NCBI GenBank assembly: GCA_018267365.1
Contig: JAFDYQ010000008.1
Location: forward strand, 1 to 64,000
Source of the DNA: Bacteroidota bacterium
GTDB lineage: Bacteria; Bacteroidota; Bacteroidia; Chitinophagales; LD1
Direction: 5' to 3'
Length of the DNA: 64,000 nucleotides
The position numbers were made by a program, and so were the translations under genes. Below the pieces are notes generated by a model. It did no database searches and had not been told where the DNA came from. It saw only the letters and a program-made list of their open reading frames with translations. Shown in pieces: positions 45,067 through 53,804 of this stretch (the first letter of the stretch is position 1; each line of letters starts with the position of its first letter).

Positions 45067-46152
45067 ATGAAGCTTTCTACCTCCTTTTTTATAATGCTGG
45101 CATGCCTTAGCAGCGTAGCTCAGAAAGCCCCAAAGACTGAAAACGTGATCCTGGTCACGCTGGATGGATACCGCTGGCAGGAACTTTTTGGCGGGCCACA
45201 AAAGAAAATATACAAGACCAAAAAGTATACAAAAGACCTAAAGGCTATTAAAGGCCAATACTACGACACCGATCCGGTCAAGAGCCGCGCTAAGCTAATG
45301 CCCTTTATGTGGGGCACGATAGGCGGGCAGGGTCAGGTATATGGCAATAAAAAACTACATAATAAAGTGACACTGACCAATGGATACAAGTTTTCATATC
45401 CGGGCTACAACGAGATATTGACAGGCTGGGGGGACCGCCGTGTCAATAGCAACGACTACCCTGATGATCCCAATACCAATATCTTTGACTTCCTCAAGGC
45501 AAAAGGTTTTGATGGCAAGATGTTCTGTGCTGCCACCTGGGATGCTTTCCCGCGTATCATCAATACAAAACGCAACGGGGTGCCGGTCTTCGTAGAAATG
45601 AAGGCAGACAGCTCCGGAGGTTTTCACAGGAATGGCATCGACATAGATAAATGGCAGACCACCATACCACCACATAATCCATATGCCAAGACAGATACCT
45701 TTACTTATAAATTTGCTAAAGAGTATATCCATCGCTATCATCCGCGCTTTGCCTTTATCGGCTTTGACGAGACGGACGACTTTGCTCATGGTGGTGAGTA
45801 CGACGCCTACCTGGGCACCGCCCATACACTGGATAGCTATCTACAGGACCTCTGGGACTACCTGCAGAGTGATCCGCAGTACAAGGGTAAGACGACACTC
45901 ATCGTGACCTGTGACCACGGTCGTGGAGATATACCCAAGCTGGAGTGGCGCCACCATGGCCGAGTGATGGGCGCGGAGTATATATGGATAGCCGCTATGG
46001 GACCCGGTATAGACGCACTAGGCGAGATCAGGACCAGAGAGCACCTGCATCAAAACCAGATAGCGGCTACGATCGCCGCACTGCTCGGATATGACTACAA
46101 GCCTGATCACTATGCTGGTGAGCCTATCAGATCTCTCGCTCCTCAGAAATAG
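45067..46152 (+). CDS. Alkaline phosphatase superfamily (sulfatase-like) protein
   Basis: A 361-aa exported hydrolase. Signal peptide 1-18 (SSVAQ). Metal-binding landmarks of the alkaline phosphatase superfamily are present: LVTLDGYRW near the start, GFDETDDFAHGG (Asp and His), TCDHGRGD (Asp-His), and a late His in the REHLHQNQ region. The nucleophile position reads KFSYPGYNEILTG; the usual Thr or Ser is not obvious, so the assignment of the nucleophile is unsure. Phosphodiesterase, phosphatase or sulfatase activity cannot be told apart. It ends two bases from the convergent helical-repeat gene. Confidence 0.82.
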   Translation: MKLSTSFFIMLACLSSVAQKAPKTENVILVTLDGYRWQELFGGPQKKIYKTKKYTKDLKAIKGQYYDTDPVKSRAKLMPFMWGTIGGQGQVYGNKKLHNKVTLTNGYKFSYPGYNEILTGWGDRRVNSNDYPDDPNTNIFDFLKAKGFDGKMFCAATWDAFPRIINTKRNGVPVFVEMKADSSGGFHRNGIDIDKWQTTIPPHNPYAKTDTFTYKFAKEYIHRYHPRFAFIGFDETDDFAHGGEYDAYLGTAHTLDSYLQDLWDYLQSDPQYKGKTTLIVTCDHGRGDIPKLEWRHHGRVMGAEYIWIAAMGPGIDALGEIRTREHLHQNQIAATIAALLGYDYKPDHYAGEPIRSLAPQK

Positions 46153-46154
46153 GG

Positions 46155-47480
46155 CTATGACCGCAGCGCCTCGTAGATGTAGTGCGTGAGGCGAAAGGTC
46201 GCGCCGGATGGCGGCTTTACCCCCTTGCCCTGGATACAGCAGCGTATCATATCCCAGTTTTTCTTTTCTATCTCTACGCGATGGGAGGTGAAGTTTCTGC
46301 GCACAAATTTCATGGCTGCCTCCAGCTTGCTGCCGGCTAGTGCATAGTCATGCTCTCCGAGCAGTATGAGCAGCTCCAGGTAGCGGAGCATCAGGTCGTG
46401 ATCATTGTACTCGCGGCTGGTATCATAGCTATAAAACTCATTCAGGTGCTGGCTAAATGCTCTCGTATCTCCATGCATATAGGCACGCAGGCACAGCAGG
46501 TAGGCCAGCTTGTAGTACAGCGCGCGCTCCGTCGGTATCTTGTCAAACTGCCTGAGCCTTTTACCGAATCCCACGTTATCGCCCATCAGAAAGTGCCAGG
46601 TACTGATCGCGATGAGGGCCTCTGTATCATAGAGCAGGCCATGTTTTCCTATAGCATCATCTACCTTCTTTATATAGTTCTGCGGATTGTCTTTGGTATC
46701 ATACTCCACATGAAAGCTGAGTAGATTGAGCCACGCAGCATTGATCGTATAGGGGATCATCATATCACCATGGCGCGTGATCAGATCCAGCATCTCTGAG
46801 AGTATATCGCTGGCCCGGCGCAGATCTGTCTTGTATCTGGTGTACAGTACAAACAAGGAATGCAGGGCATTGAAGACTGGTATAGGGTGGCCGGTGCGGC
46901 GCGCCTGTTTCAGCAGTGCAGTCATCTTCTGCGCATAGCTGTCAAAGTCTCTTTCCTTCAGATCGCCCTTCTCTATTATCGCCATTTGTACGATCACCTC
47001 TCTGTCCACTTTGACATAGGCCAGATGACGCTCAGCATTGAGCAGCGTTTTTTCCTTGAGGGCCTGCAGGCGCGGTATGTCGCACCTGGCATATGCTACC
47101 AGCATATCCAGACTGTGCAGCTCGTTTAGCACATTCCACCAGCCCAGGCGGTCATACTCAGCCTCCAGTTTTAGGCGCAGCTTGCTGGCGTGTACATCCA
47201 GTCCGCGCCTATAGAGCACATTGGTCAGCAGCAGATCGTCATAGGCATTGACCATATGCTGCTTTATCACTGCATAGATCTCATCCTTGGCCAGAGATAT
47301 GTTTTTGAAGTAGGTATTCTCGTTGATGCCAAAACGCTTTTGCAACTGCTCTTTGCCGATGGCCGGATCATCTATTATGGCCTTTATAAACCTGAATAGA
47401 CTGGTATCGCTCCCACTCACCTTTTGATCGAGAGTAGCCCTCTCCTGGGGTGATAGTGCCTGGATGAGTTCGTGTATCAT
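46155..47480 (-). CDS. Helical-repeat protein of unknown function
   Basis: A 441-aa soluble, almost all-helical protein. From the Met before IHELIQALSPQERATLDQ the N-terminal part (about 1-75) looks like a DNA-binding or interaction domain, with FGINENTYFKNISLAKDEIY reminiscent of a helix-turn-helix. The rest reads as TPR/SEL-like helical repeats. About 48 residues upstream in frame look non-coding. Proteins with this layout occur widely in Bacteroidota and have no established role. It converges with the phosphatase-like gene and is divergent from a GT39-like gene. Confidence 0.65.
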   Translation of the reverse strand: MIHELIQALSPQERATLDQKVSGSDTSLFRFIKAIIDDPAIGKEQLQKRFGINENTYFKNISLAKDEIYAVIKQHMVNAYDDLLLTNVLYRRGLDVHASKLRLKLEAEYDRLGWWNVLNELHSLDMLVAYARCDIPRLQALKEKTLLNAERHLAYVKVDREVIVQMAIIEKGDLKERDFDSYAQKMTALLKQARRTGHPIPVFNALHSLFVLYTRYKTDLRRASDILSEMLDLITRHGDMMIPYTINAAWLNLLSFHVEYDTKDNPQNYIKKVDDAIGKHGLLYDTEALIAISTWHFLMGDNVGFGKRLRQFDKIPTERALYYKLAYLLCLRAYMHGDTRAFSQHLNEFYSYDTSREYNDHDLMLRYLELLILLGEHDYALAGSKLEAAMKFVRRNFTSHRVEIEKKNWDMIRCCIQGKGVKPPSGATFRLTHYIYEALRS

Positions 47481-47634
47481 TGGACTATAAAGAGGTAAGT
47501 AAAAAAATCTGGCCACTACATCGCAGCAGATCTGACTGTCACCTAAGCTATATAGATATAAAGGACAGCTATTTTTTATAAAGTCTATTGCCATCATTAA
47601 TAAAAGAGGTCCAACTAATAGCATTTTAACAAAA

Positions 47635-49101
47635 ATGAGCGCTCAGGATTTTACTACTTTACACATCACTATGCGCCTGACCTTTGGATTTTTACTCTGG
47701 TTTGCTGTCCTGCTGCCCGTCTGTCTGATCTACACAGACAATACTGCTGACTGGGGAGATGACTGGGCATGCTACTATGCCGAGGCTCGAAATATAAGCG
47801 CACATCTCCCAGTAGGCCAGACCCACTTCCGCCCCGTGGACTACAATGGTCACTATGCCCCACCGTGCTATCCTGCCGGCTACCCTCTGCTGCTGGCTGC
47901 AGCAGTCAGACCGGGTATACCGGATATGGAGCACCTGGGCCTCTACATGAGTATATGGTGCGCTGTCTGGATGGCTCTGGTAGCCGGCATCATCAGCCAC
48001 AGGTGGGGAGTATTGTCTGCCTGCTGTCTGGTCATCATCTTTTTATTGTCGCCATATGTACTTCAGACCAAAGGGCGCATCTGGTCCGATATCCCATTCA
48101 GCATTGCTTTCCTGGCAGGACTGTGGCTCTATACCAGGCGCGACGGGCCTGTAGGTACTTTCCTGGCGGGTCTGTGTCTGGGTGCAGCTATTTCTATGCG
48201 GAGCATAGGATGGGTCGCCGTGCTCGCTATATATACAGACGCCGCCATAGATCTGATACGCGCAGGCACCTTTGCACGCGCATATCTGAGGCCACTCCTC
48301 TGGATGACAGCAGGCGCTCTGATAGTGCCCGGCTTCATACACATAGCATACCCGCTCCCCACAGATACCTATTATCTCAAACAATTCAGCTATAGCACGA
48401 TCACTCATACGTTTCAAAACCTGCAAACCTACTTTCAGACTTTCAGATTTTTTCTGACCACGGGTACAGATTCAGGAGTATTTTCAGTCTTGCTCACAGT
48501 TCTCATACTGGTAGTGATGGTCATCGGGCTGATAGCTGCTCGCCGCGACGGTATCCTGGCATATGCACTCCTACTCACGCTTGGGATGATCTTTATCTTT
48601 CCCGATACACAGGATATGAGGTACCTGCTGCCGGTGTTGCCATTGGCCATGTACTACCTGGCGGCGGGAGCGCAGCGGCTCAGCCGTCCTTACTACCATG
48701 CAGGATATATAGTGCTAGTAGCCCTGACTATCTGCATCACCTGGCAGCGCGTACCAGCATATACTACTATGTGGCAGCGCAAAGCCCGAGAGCATACGTA
48801 CGGCCCCTTTACCAGAGATAGCCGCCTGGGCATGGCCGCCATCGCCGACCTGACACGCGGGCACGGCCGCATTGTATGCGTGGCACCGCGGGTAGTGGCC
48901 CTGCTCACATCTCATGACTGCAGCGTGATACCTGAGGGTGATCTGCCACATCAGCTGGCTGTACTACTTATGGCAGAGCCGGCATATATACTCTCTATAG
49001 ACCAGCGGGATGCAGACGCTACAGATAGGCTGGCCATCGGCCATGGCGATAGTCTGATCTATGCAGACCACGGCTTTCGCCTGTACCGGTGTAGGCCATG
49101 A
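47635..49101 (+). CDS. GT39-like polytopic membrane glycosyltransferase (second copy)
   Basis: A 488-aa membrane protein with about ten helices, related in type to 39058-40548. Its first loop has TADWGDDWACYYAEARNIS, with the acidic pair in the same place; both also share GYPLLLA-type motifs and a late periplasmic domain that reads like DFxRxxAV. Start is ATG at 47635 or ATG twelve codons later (RLTFGFLLWF). The neighbouring genes do not reveal the sugar or acceptor. Confidence 0.75.
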   Translation: MSAQDFTTLHITMRLTFGFLLWFAVLLPVCLIYTDNTADWGDDWACYYAEARNISAHLPVGQTHFRPVDYNGHYAPPCYPAGYPLLLAAAVRPGIPDMEHLGLYMSIWCAVWMALVAGIISHRWGVLSACCLVIIFLLSPYVLQTKGRIWSDIPFSIAFLAGLWLYTRRDGPVGTFLAGLCLGAAISMRSIGWVAVLAIYTDAAIDLIRAGTFARAYLRPLLWMTAGALIVPGFIHIAYPLPTDTYYLKQFSYSTITHTFQNLQTYFQTFRFFLTTGTDSGVFSVLLTVLILVVMVIGLIAARRDGILAYALLLTLGMIFIFPDTQDMRYLLPVLPLAMYYLAAGAQRLSRPYYHAGYIVLVALTICITWQRVPAYTTMWQRKAREHTYGPFTRDSRLGMAAIADLTRGHGRIVCVAPRVVALLTSHDCSVIPEGDLPHQLAVLLMAEPAYILSIDQRDADATDRLAIGHGDSLIYADHGFRLYRCRP

Positions 49102-49112
49102 GCCCAAAGAGG

Positions 49113-51311
49113 TCAATCTGTTTTACTGACACTTTTCTTTTTGAAAAATTCGGCCAGCTTGACCTTGAATCCTACATTCAATACACGGCCCTCGAGTGGC
49201 GCATATACCTCATTGAAGCGGGGCGTATGGAACGTGGGATCTGCAAAGACTACCGGGCCATAAGAAGTCTGCCTGATATTGAGTATGTTTTCAAAATTGA
49301 CGAAGACATTGAACCACCGGAATATGACCTGCGCATTCATACCCATCTCCCATATAGGGTGCGTAGCTGTGCCATCGCTGAGGTACTGAGAGCTGTAATA
49401 GTAGGCGTCCAGGCCCAGCATAAAGCGGTTTCGCCAGGTATAGCTGGCCAGTATGGAGACGATATGCTTTGACGTGAGTGGCGAGATACTCCGCACATCA
49501 TTTATCTTTTGATTCTGGTCTTGTAGTGTATAGGTAAAGAAAAGACTGGCACCCCGGTAGCCTAGCTTGAATGAAGTCTCCATACCCGCAGCCTGTATGT
49601 ATCCGTTTCCATTATGAAAGGACAGGTGTACGCCGGTAGTGTCTGCCACCAGCGGATGCAGAATACGTGTAAAGAAGAATAACTCATTAAACTCAAAGCT
49701 CCATCCGTTTTTTAGTGCAGGCTTCACTGCCAGGTCAAAGGTACCGCCGGCCGATATCTCCGCGCGCACAGAGTCGCCAATAGGTAAGACATGCCGGTAG
49801 TTGGCCTCCTCTGATTCATCCTGAAACACAGTAGGCAGCTTATAGCCCATCCCAAAGTTGAACCGCGTGCGGAAGATCTCATTCCACTGCTGCTTCCAGG
49901 CAAAGTGCGGAAGCACCAGCGGGCCCCGTTTCTGATTATAGTCCAGGCGCAGGCCACCTTCGAGGGTAGTAGTCTTCGTCACTTTAAACTCCTCCTGTAC
50001 GAATAGACCTCCCGTCATGTAGTAGTAGTCACGCCGCACAGTAGCAGTGTCATTCTCATGAAAGCCGTCCGTCTTGAAGTCCATGCCTACCACTACATCA
50101 TGCTTGCCTATGTGCCGGTGGTAGTGAGCCTCGCTGACGGTGGAGAACTGCCTGCCTCCGAAGCCATAATCAAAGATGGTGAGCTGCCTGTCAAAGTAGT
50201 TGATACTATTGCGCACCACTATATTGCCCTTGTCACCCAGGTCGTACTGAAAGCGGACATTGGAGCCATAGCGGTAGGACAGGTTATTTTCCAGATAGTC
50301 GTACGTACTATCCTGCTGGCCTGCTATGGCCTGCATGGCTCCTCCCCTCCTTTTCTCCCAGGCATAGTTGAAACCTATTTGTAGTTTGGCCTTCCGCGTC
50401 AGGTCAAAGTACAACTGCGGCGATATGGACCAGCGGCGCAGCTGCGGCACATCGGAGAAATGATCATGGTCCCAGTCAAATGCGCGCTGATCGCGAAACT
50501 GTGTGATGAGGCTATAGCCAAACCACTTGATCTTCTGACTGGCATATGCAGCCGCATCCTGTGATCTGGTATTCTCTACATTGTAGAGCACATTAAACTC
50601 GGGAGTCTCTGACGGCTCTTTGGCTATCAGGTTGATCACCCCGGCTATCGCATCGCCGCCGTACAGTGTAGAGGCTGGCCCCTTTATGATCTCTATCTGC
50701 TTCAGGTCCATAGGTGGTATCTGCGCGATACTCAGGTTTTGCGAGAGCCCGCCAAAGAGCGGGAAGCCATCCTTGAGTATCTGCACGTATTTGCCACGCA
50801 GGCCCTGCAGGCGGATATTAAAGGTACCGGAGCTGGCTGACGTACGCTGTATCTGTACACCCGGCTGTTCTTTCACCGCATGTGAAATGTCAGAAGGTTT
50901 GTCTGTAGATCGCTCCTCCACCTCGTCCTGGCCTATCACCTCCACACGGGTGGGCAGATCGTCCACGTTCTGCTTGGTACGTGTAGAGACTACCACCACC
51001 TCCTCCATCTGCTCCTGGGAGGCAGACAGGCCTATGGTAGCTGTATCTCCGCTCTTTTGCGGAGCCGTGACAGATTGCTTCCGTTTGAAATAGCCGACCA
51101 TAGATACATGCACGTCGTGGGAGCCCGGTGACACTAGTGGAAACCGGATCAATCCCGCAGAGTCTGTCATACCCGTCAGGCTATCCAGTGTGACAGCGGC
51201 CCCCTCCAGCGGTTCGTGTGAGTCTATATCACGTACACGCACTATGATGGGCGACTGGGCGAAGCCAGCCAGCCAGCCGAGGCAAAGTAGTGTAAGGAGG
51301 ATATATCTCAT
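49113..51311 (-). CDS. TonB-dependent receptor
   Basis: A 732-aa outer-membrane transporter. From the Met before RYILLTLLCLGWLAGFAQ the first 18 residues are a signal peptide; 30 upstream in-frame residues are rejected. A regulatory-like domain (about 22-105) precedes a plug with VEVIGQDEVEERS, QPGVQIQRTS and IEIIKGPASTLYGGDAIAG. The barrel ends LNVGFKVKLAEFFKKKSVSKTD, with a basic tail. It sits behind PepSY-like and acidic small genes on the same strand, a layout often found in metal-uptake loci; the substrate is not known. Confidence 0.9.
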   Translation of the reverse strand: MRYILLTLLCLGWLAGFAQSPIIVRVRDIDSHEPLEGAAVTLDSLTGMTDSAGLIRFPLVSPGSHDVHVSMVGYFKRKQSVTAPQKSGDTATIGLSASQEQMEEVVVVSTRTKQNVDDLPTRVEVIGQDEVEERSTDKPSDISHAVKEQPGVQIQRTSASSGTFNIRLQGLRGKYVQILKDGFPLFGGLSQNLSIAQIPPMDLKQIEIIKGPASTLYGGDAIAGVINLIAKEPSETPEFNVLYNVENTRSQDAAAYASQKIKWFGYSLITQFRDQRAFDWDHDHFSDVPQLRRWSISPQLYFDLTRKAKLQIGFNYAWEKRRGGAMQAIAGQQDSTYDYLENNLSYRYGSNVRFQYDLGDKGNIVVRNSINYFDRQLTIFDYGFGGRQFSTVSEAHYHRHIGKHDVVVGMDFKTDGFHENDTATVRRDYYYMTGGLFVQEEFKVTKTTTLEGGLRLDYNQKRGPLVLPHFAWKQQWNEIFRTRFNFGMGYKLPTVFQDESEEANYRHVLPIGDSVRAEISAGGTFDLAVKPALKNGWSFEFNELFFFTRILHPLVADTTGVHLSFHNGNGYIQAAGMETSFKLGYRGASLFFTYTLQDQNQKINDVRSISPLTSKHIVSILASYTWRNRFMLGLDAYYYSSQYLSDGTATHPIWEMGMNAQVIFRWFNVFVNFENILNIRQTSYGPVVFADPTFHTPRFNEVYAPLEGRVLNVGFKVKLAEFFKKKSVSKTD

Positions 51312-51399
51312 AGAGCGTCTTAGCTCTAAATTGCAATACATATTCTTGACTTTAGAATGATAAAAAGAAAAAGAGTGCACAGGCCCAAGGTCTGCGTCC

Positions 51400-51428
51400 A
51401 AAAAGGGCCGGAGGCACCGTAGCCCCCG
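51400..51428 (-). terminator. Terminator between the PepSY-like gene and the TonB receptor
   Basis: A 7-bp stem with one G-U pair (51422-51428 with 51409-51415) is followed on the minus strand by TTTTT (51400-51404). Confidence 0.65.
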
Positions 51429-51447
51429 ACCTGGATATATCTGCGGA

Positions 51448-51888
51448 TCAGTCGCCCTGATGCGTACTGACTACCCGGCCATCTTCCGAGAGGCGGACTT
51501 CAGTCACCTTGCCGCCTTTAGACAGCTCTGCCTCGTAGAGCTTGCCATCCGGGCTCTCCACGATCTCGGCCTCTTTTACCTTGTAGTCTTTGTATTGCAG
51601 GCGGATGGTTTGCTGCACTGCTGCGGGTAGAGCAGTGACGCCTACCTCAGTCTCAGTCTCCAGCCACCGGCCTGTCTGGTCGTATTTAGCTGACATCTCA
51701 GTGCCGCCTTTATGAAAGTTGCACTCGTATTCCGTCGAGCTTTCCTTCTCCCATTTTGGTTTTATCGCATTGGGAAATTTAGTGTGAAATGCAGCCACTA
51801 CGGCCTGAGGCACTGATACCGCAGCCTGCGCTGCTATCCGGACTGTGCAGCACATAGCCACAGCCCAGACCATTATGATCTTTGTCAT
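51448..51888 (-). CDS. PepSY-like periplasmic protein
   Basis: A 146-aa exported protein with signal peptide 1-20 (VRIAAQA). Two similar PepSY-like (BLIP-type) units follow: VPQAVVAAFHTKFPNAIKPKWEKE and LPAAVQQTIRLQYKDYKVKEAEIV, with the beta ends YECNFHKGG and YEAELSKGG. Such proteins are widespread in Bacteroidota and have no fixed role; some regulate or inhibit other envelope proteins. It stands between a TonB receptor and an acidic small protein, separated from the receptor by a terminator. Confidence 0.82.
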   Translation of the reverse strand: MTKIIMVWAVAMCCTVRIAAQAAVSVPQAVVAAFHTKFPNAIKPKWEKESSTEYECNFHKGGTEMSAKYDQTGRWLETETEVGVTALPAAVQQTIRLQYKDYKVKEAEIVESPDGKLYEAELSKGGKVTEVRLSEDGRVVSTHQGD

Positions 51889-51966
51889 TATTAGTTAGTT
51901 TGAATTAAATAAACTTTGCCGCGCGCCGGTCAGTGACCGGCGCGTATGGTACTTTGCTTATGACAT

Positions 51967-52368
51967 TCAAACAATGGGCGGGCGGAAGATTGAGACTGTA
52001 TAGGTAGAGATATACACCTGCTCGGTGGCCGGCGCAAAAACCTTTGGTATGGAGATGATCGGCTTGTCCAGTTTTGCCGCAAAGCGCTGTACAGTATAGC
52101 TGATCTGCACCTGCGAGTGGTAGGCCATGGGCACGTGAGGTTTGTCATCTTCCTCCTCATCGTCATGATCCATACCCTCTATGAGCTGCCCTATGGCAGA
52201 GACATGCTCGGTGAGAAACTCAAATACGTTCAGGTCAGGATCCTCCGTATCGCGGCAGTGGCGAAACATCTCAGGCAGGTCGCGCATGCAGGAGAAGTCT
52301 CCCAAGGGAAATAGCATCACCCCGGAGAGGTAAAAAGTGAAGAGGAATATGGTCGCGGCCTTTCTCAC
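51967..52368 (-). CDS. Small exported acidic protein
   Basis: A 133-aa protein with an N-terminal hydrophobic segment (about 5-22) without lipobox. A central acidic/His segment, IEGMDHDDEEEDDKPH (about 63-78), could bind metal ions. Proteins with this layout are often found next to TonB receptors for metals in Bacteroidota. Function unknown. It lies 78 bp upstream of the PepSY-like gene on the same strand. Confidence 0.6.
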   Translation of the reverse strand: MRKAATIFLFTFYLSGVMLFPLGDFSCMRDLPEMFRHCRDTEDPDLNVFEFLTEHVSAIGQLIEGMDHDDEEEDDKPHVPMAYHSQVQISYTVQRFAAKLDKPIISIPKVFAPATEQVYISTYTVSIFRPPIV

Positions 52369-52498
52369 TGATACGAATAAACCAAAATAGTCATTAAAAG
52401 TAACGGCTTTTTAGGTTAGATAACATTTTGGTACGGTTTCCACATTTTTGATCTAATTTTACACCCGCAAAAAAGGCACTGTGACAGGTGCCATCAGT

Positions 52499-52900
52499 AT
52501 GAAAAAGACACACATCGTATTACTAGTGCTCATGGCTATAGCGGTAGGCGTGATCATAGCCATGTCGGCAGATTTTACCACCTACGCAGACTTCACACAG
52601 GCGCTGGCCAAGCCTGACAAAGTAGTCAAGGTAGTGGGCTACCTGGCCAAAGACAAAGAGATAGTCTACGATCCCCAGAAAGATGCCAACTATTTTGCCT
52701 TTACCATGACAGACAAGGCAGGCAATGCGCAGCAGGTGTGGTACAAAGGATCAAAGCCGCAGGACTTTGAGCGGTCAGAGCAGGTAGTGATCACCGGCCA
52801 CATGGAGGGCCAGATGTTTCACGCATCAGAGATACTGCTGAAGTGCCCATCTAAGTACGTGAATGACCAGATCGTACTAAAGGAAAAGCCTAGTGCCTAG
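52499..52900 (+). CDS. ccmE: Cytochrome c maturation protein CcmE-like
   Basis: A 133-aa membrane-anchored periplasmic heme chaperone of the CcmE fold. One N-terminal helix (KKTHIVLLVLMAIAVGVIIA) is followed by the OB-fold domain with VVGYLAKDKEIVYDPQK, and a heme-handling end with MFHASEILLKCPSKY. The H/Y pair fits the Bacteroidota form, but the C-terminal motif differs from the classic HxxxY, so covalent heme attachment is not proven. No other ccm genes are in the window. The ATG is preferred over an in-frame GTG 18 bases upstream. It is divergent from the acidic small gene. Confidence 0.85.
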   Translation: MKKTHIVLLVLMAIAVGVIIAMSADFTTYADFTQALAKPDKVVKVVGYLAKDKEIVYDPQKDANYFAFTMTDKAGNAQQVWYKGSKPQDFERSEQVVITGHMEGQMFHASEILLKCPSKYVNDQIVLKEKPSA

Positions 52901-52953
52901 TTTTTGAGTTAGTAGAGTTGCTATTGCCTCTCTTATCCGTCTTACACCTCGCC

Positions 52954-53694
52954 TTATTTATACAGTTCACTCTTCATCACGCCCCATTTGCAGAACATGT
53001 GGGTGAGAGATACTTTGAGGCAGCCGATACCGTAGGTCATACTGCGGGAGAAATTGATAGAGGATGCTTCATCAAAGTATTTAGTCGGGCAGGTCACTTC
53101 TCCTATTTCATATCCCTTGTAGAATATTTGAGAGACCATCTGATTGTCAAAGACAAAGTCATCAGAGTTAGCCTCGAGGTTCAGGTCGCGTATTACCTTT
53201 GCGGAGAAGGCCCGATAGCCTGTGTGGTACTCTGAGAGTTTCTGACCTATGAGGATATTCTGAGTCAGCGTCAGCATCCGGTTAAATACATACTTATAAT
53301 AGGGCATGCCGCCTTTTAGCGCACCCTTGCCCAGGATACGTGAGCCAAACACAACTGGGTAAACATCATTGCCTATGATGGAGATCATGGCCGTGAGTAG
53401 CAGCGGAGTATACTGGTAATCGGGGTGTAGCATGATGACGATATCTGCCCCCAGCTCCAGCGCTTTTTTGTAGCAGGTCTTCTGGTTGCCGCCGTATCCC
53501 TTGTTATTATCATGCTTGATCACGTGCCTGATACCTATGCGCCGTGCCAGCTCTGAGGTGTTGTCCTTGCTCGCATCGTCTACCAGCACCACCTCGTCTA
53601 CCAGATCAAAGGGTATCTCGGCGTAGGTCTGCTCCAGGGTACGCTCGGCATTATATGCCGGCATGACCACGACTACTTTGTTGTTTTTGTACAT
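52954..53694 (-). CDS. Family 2 glycosyltransferase
   Basis: A 246-aa cytoplasmic glycosyltransferase of the GT-A fold. It starts YKNNKVVVVMPAYNAERTLE and has VLVDDASKDNT, GADIVIMLHPDYQY (the DxD-type site) and GYRAFS with FDNQM. The layout resembles dolichyl-phosphate-sugar synthases, using a nucleotide sugar to make a polyprenyl-linked sugar. Eight residues upstream in frame fall in a repeat element and are rejected. It is divergent from the GT4 gene; the pair probably belongs to one envelope-glycan locus. Confidence 0.88.
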   Translation of the reverse strand: MYKNNKVVVVMPAYNAERTLEQTYAEIPFDLVDEVVLVDDASKDNTSELARRIGIRHVIKHDNNKGYGGNQKTCYKKALELGADIVIMLHPDYQYTPLLLTAMISIIGNDVYPVVFGSRILGKGALKGGMPYYKYVFNRMLTLTQNILIGQKLSEYHTGYRAFSAKVIRDLNLEANSDDFVFDNQMVSQIFYKGYEIGEVTCPTKYFDEASSINFSRSMTYGIGCLKVSLTHMFCKWGVMKSELYK

Positions 53695-53698
53695 AAGA

Positions 53699-53782
53699 TT
53701 TAAGCCCCAGGTCCCCAAAGAGGACTTTAATACAACCTCAGCGGCTGCTTTAGCCCCTTGGGGGGTTTAGGGGCTTTCTTAA
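53699..53782. repeat. Inverted pair of REP-like repeats
   Basis: Left arm 53699-53730 (AAGCCCC...GTCCCC...GGACTTTAA) faces right arm 53747-53782 (TAGCCCC...GGGGGG...TTAGGGGCTTT). They are related to the pair at 18263-18370 and lie between divergent glycosyltransferase genes, close to the start of both. Confidence 0.75.
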
Positions 53783-53804
53783 CTTAGCGCCAAAATTAAA
53801 AATA

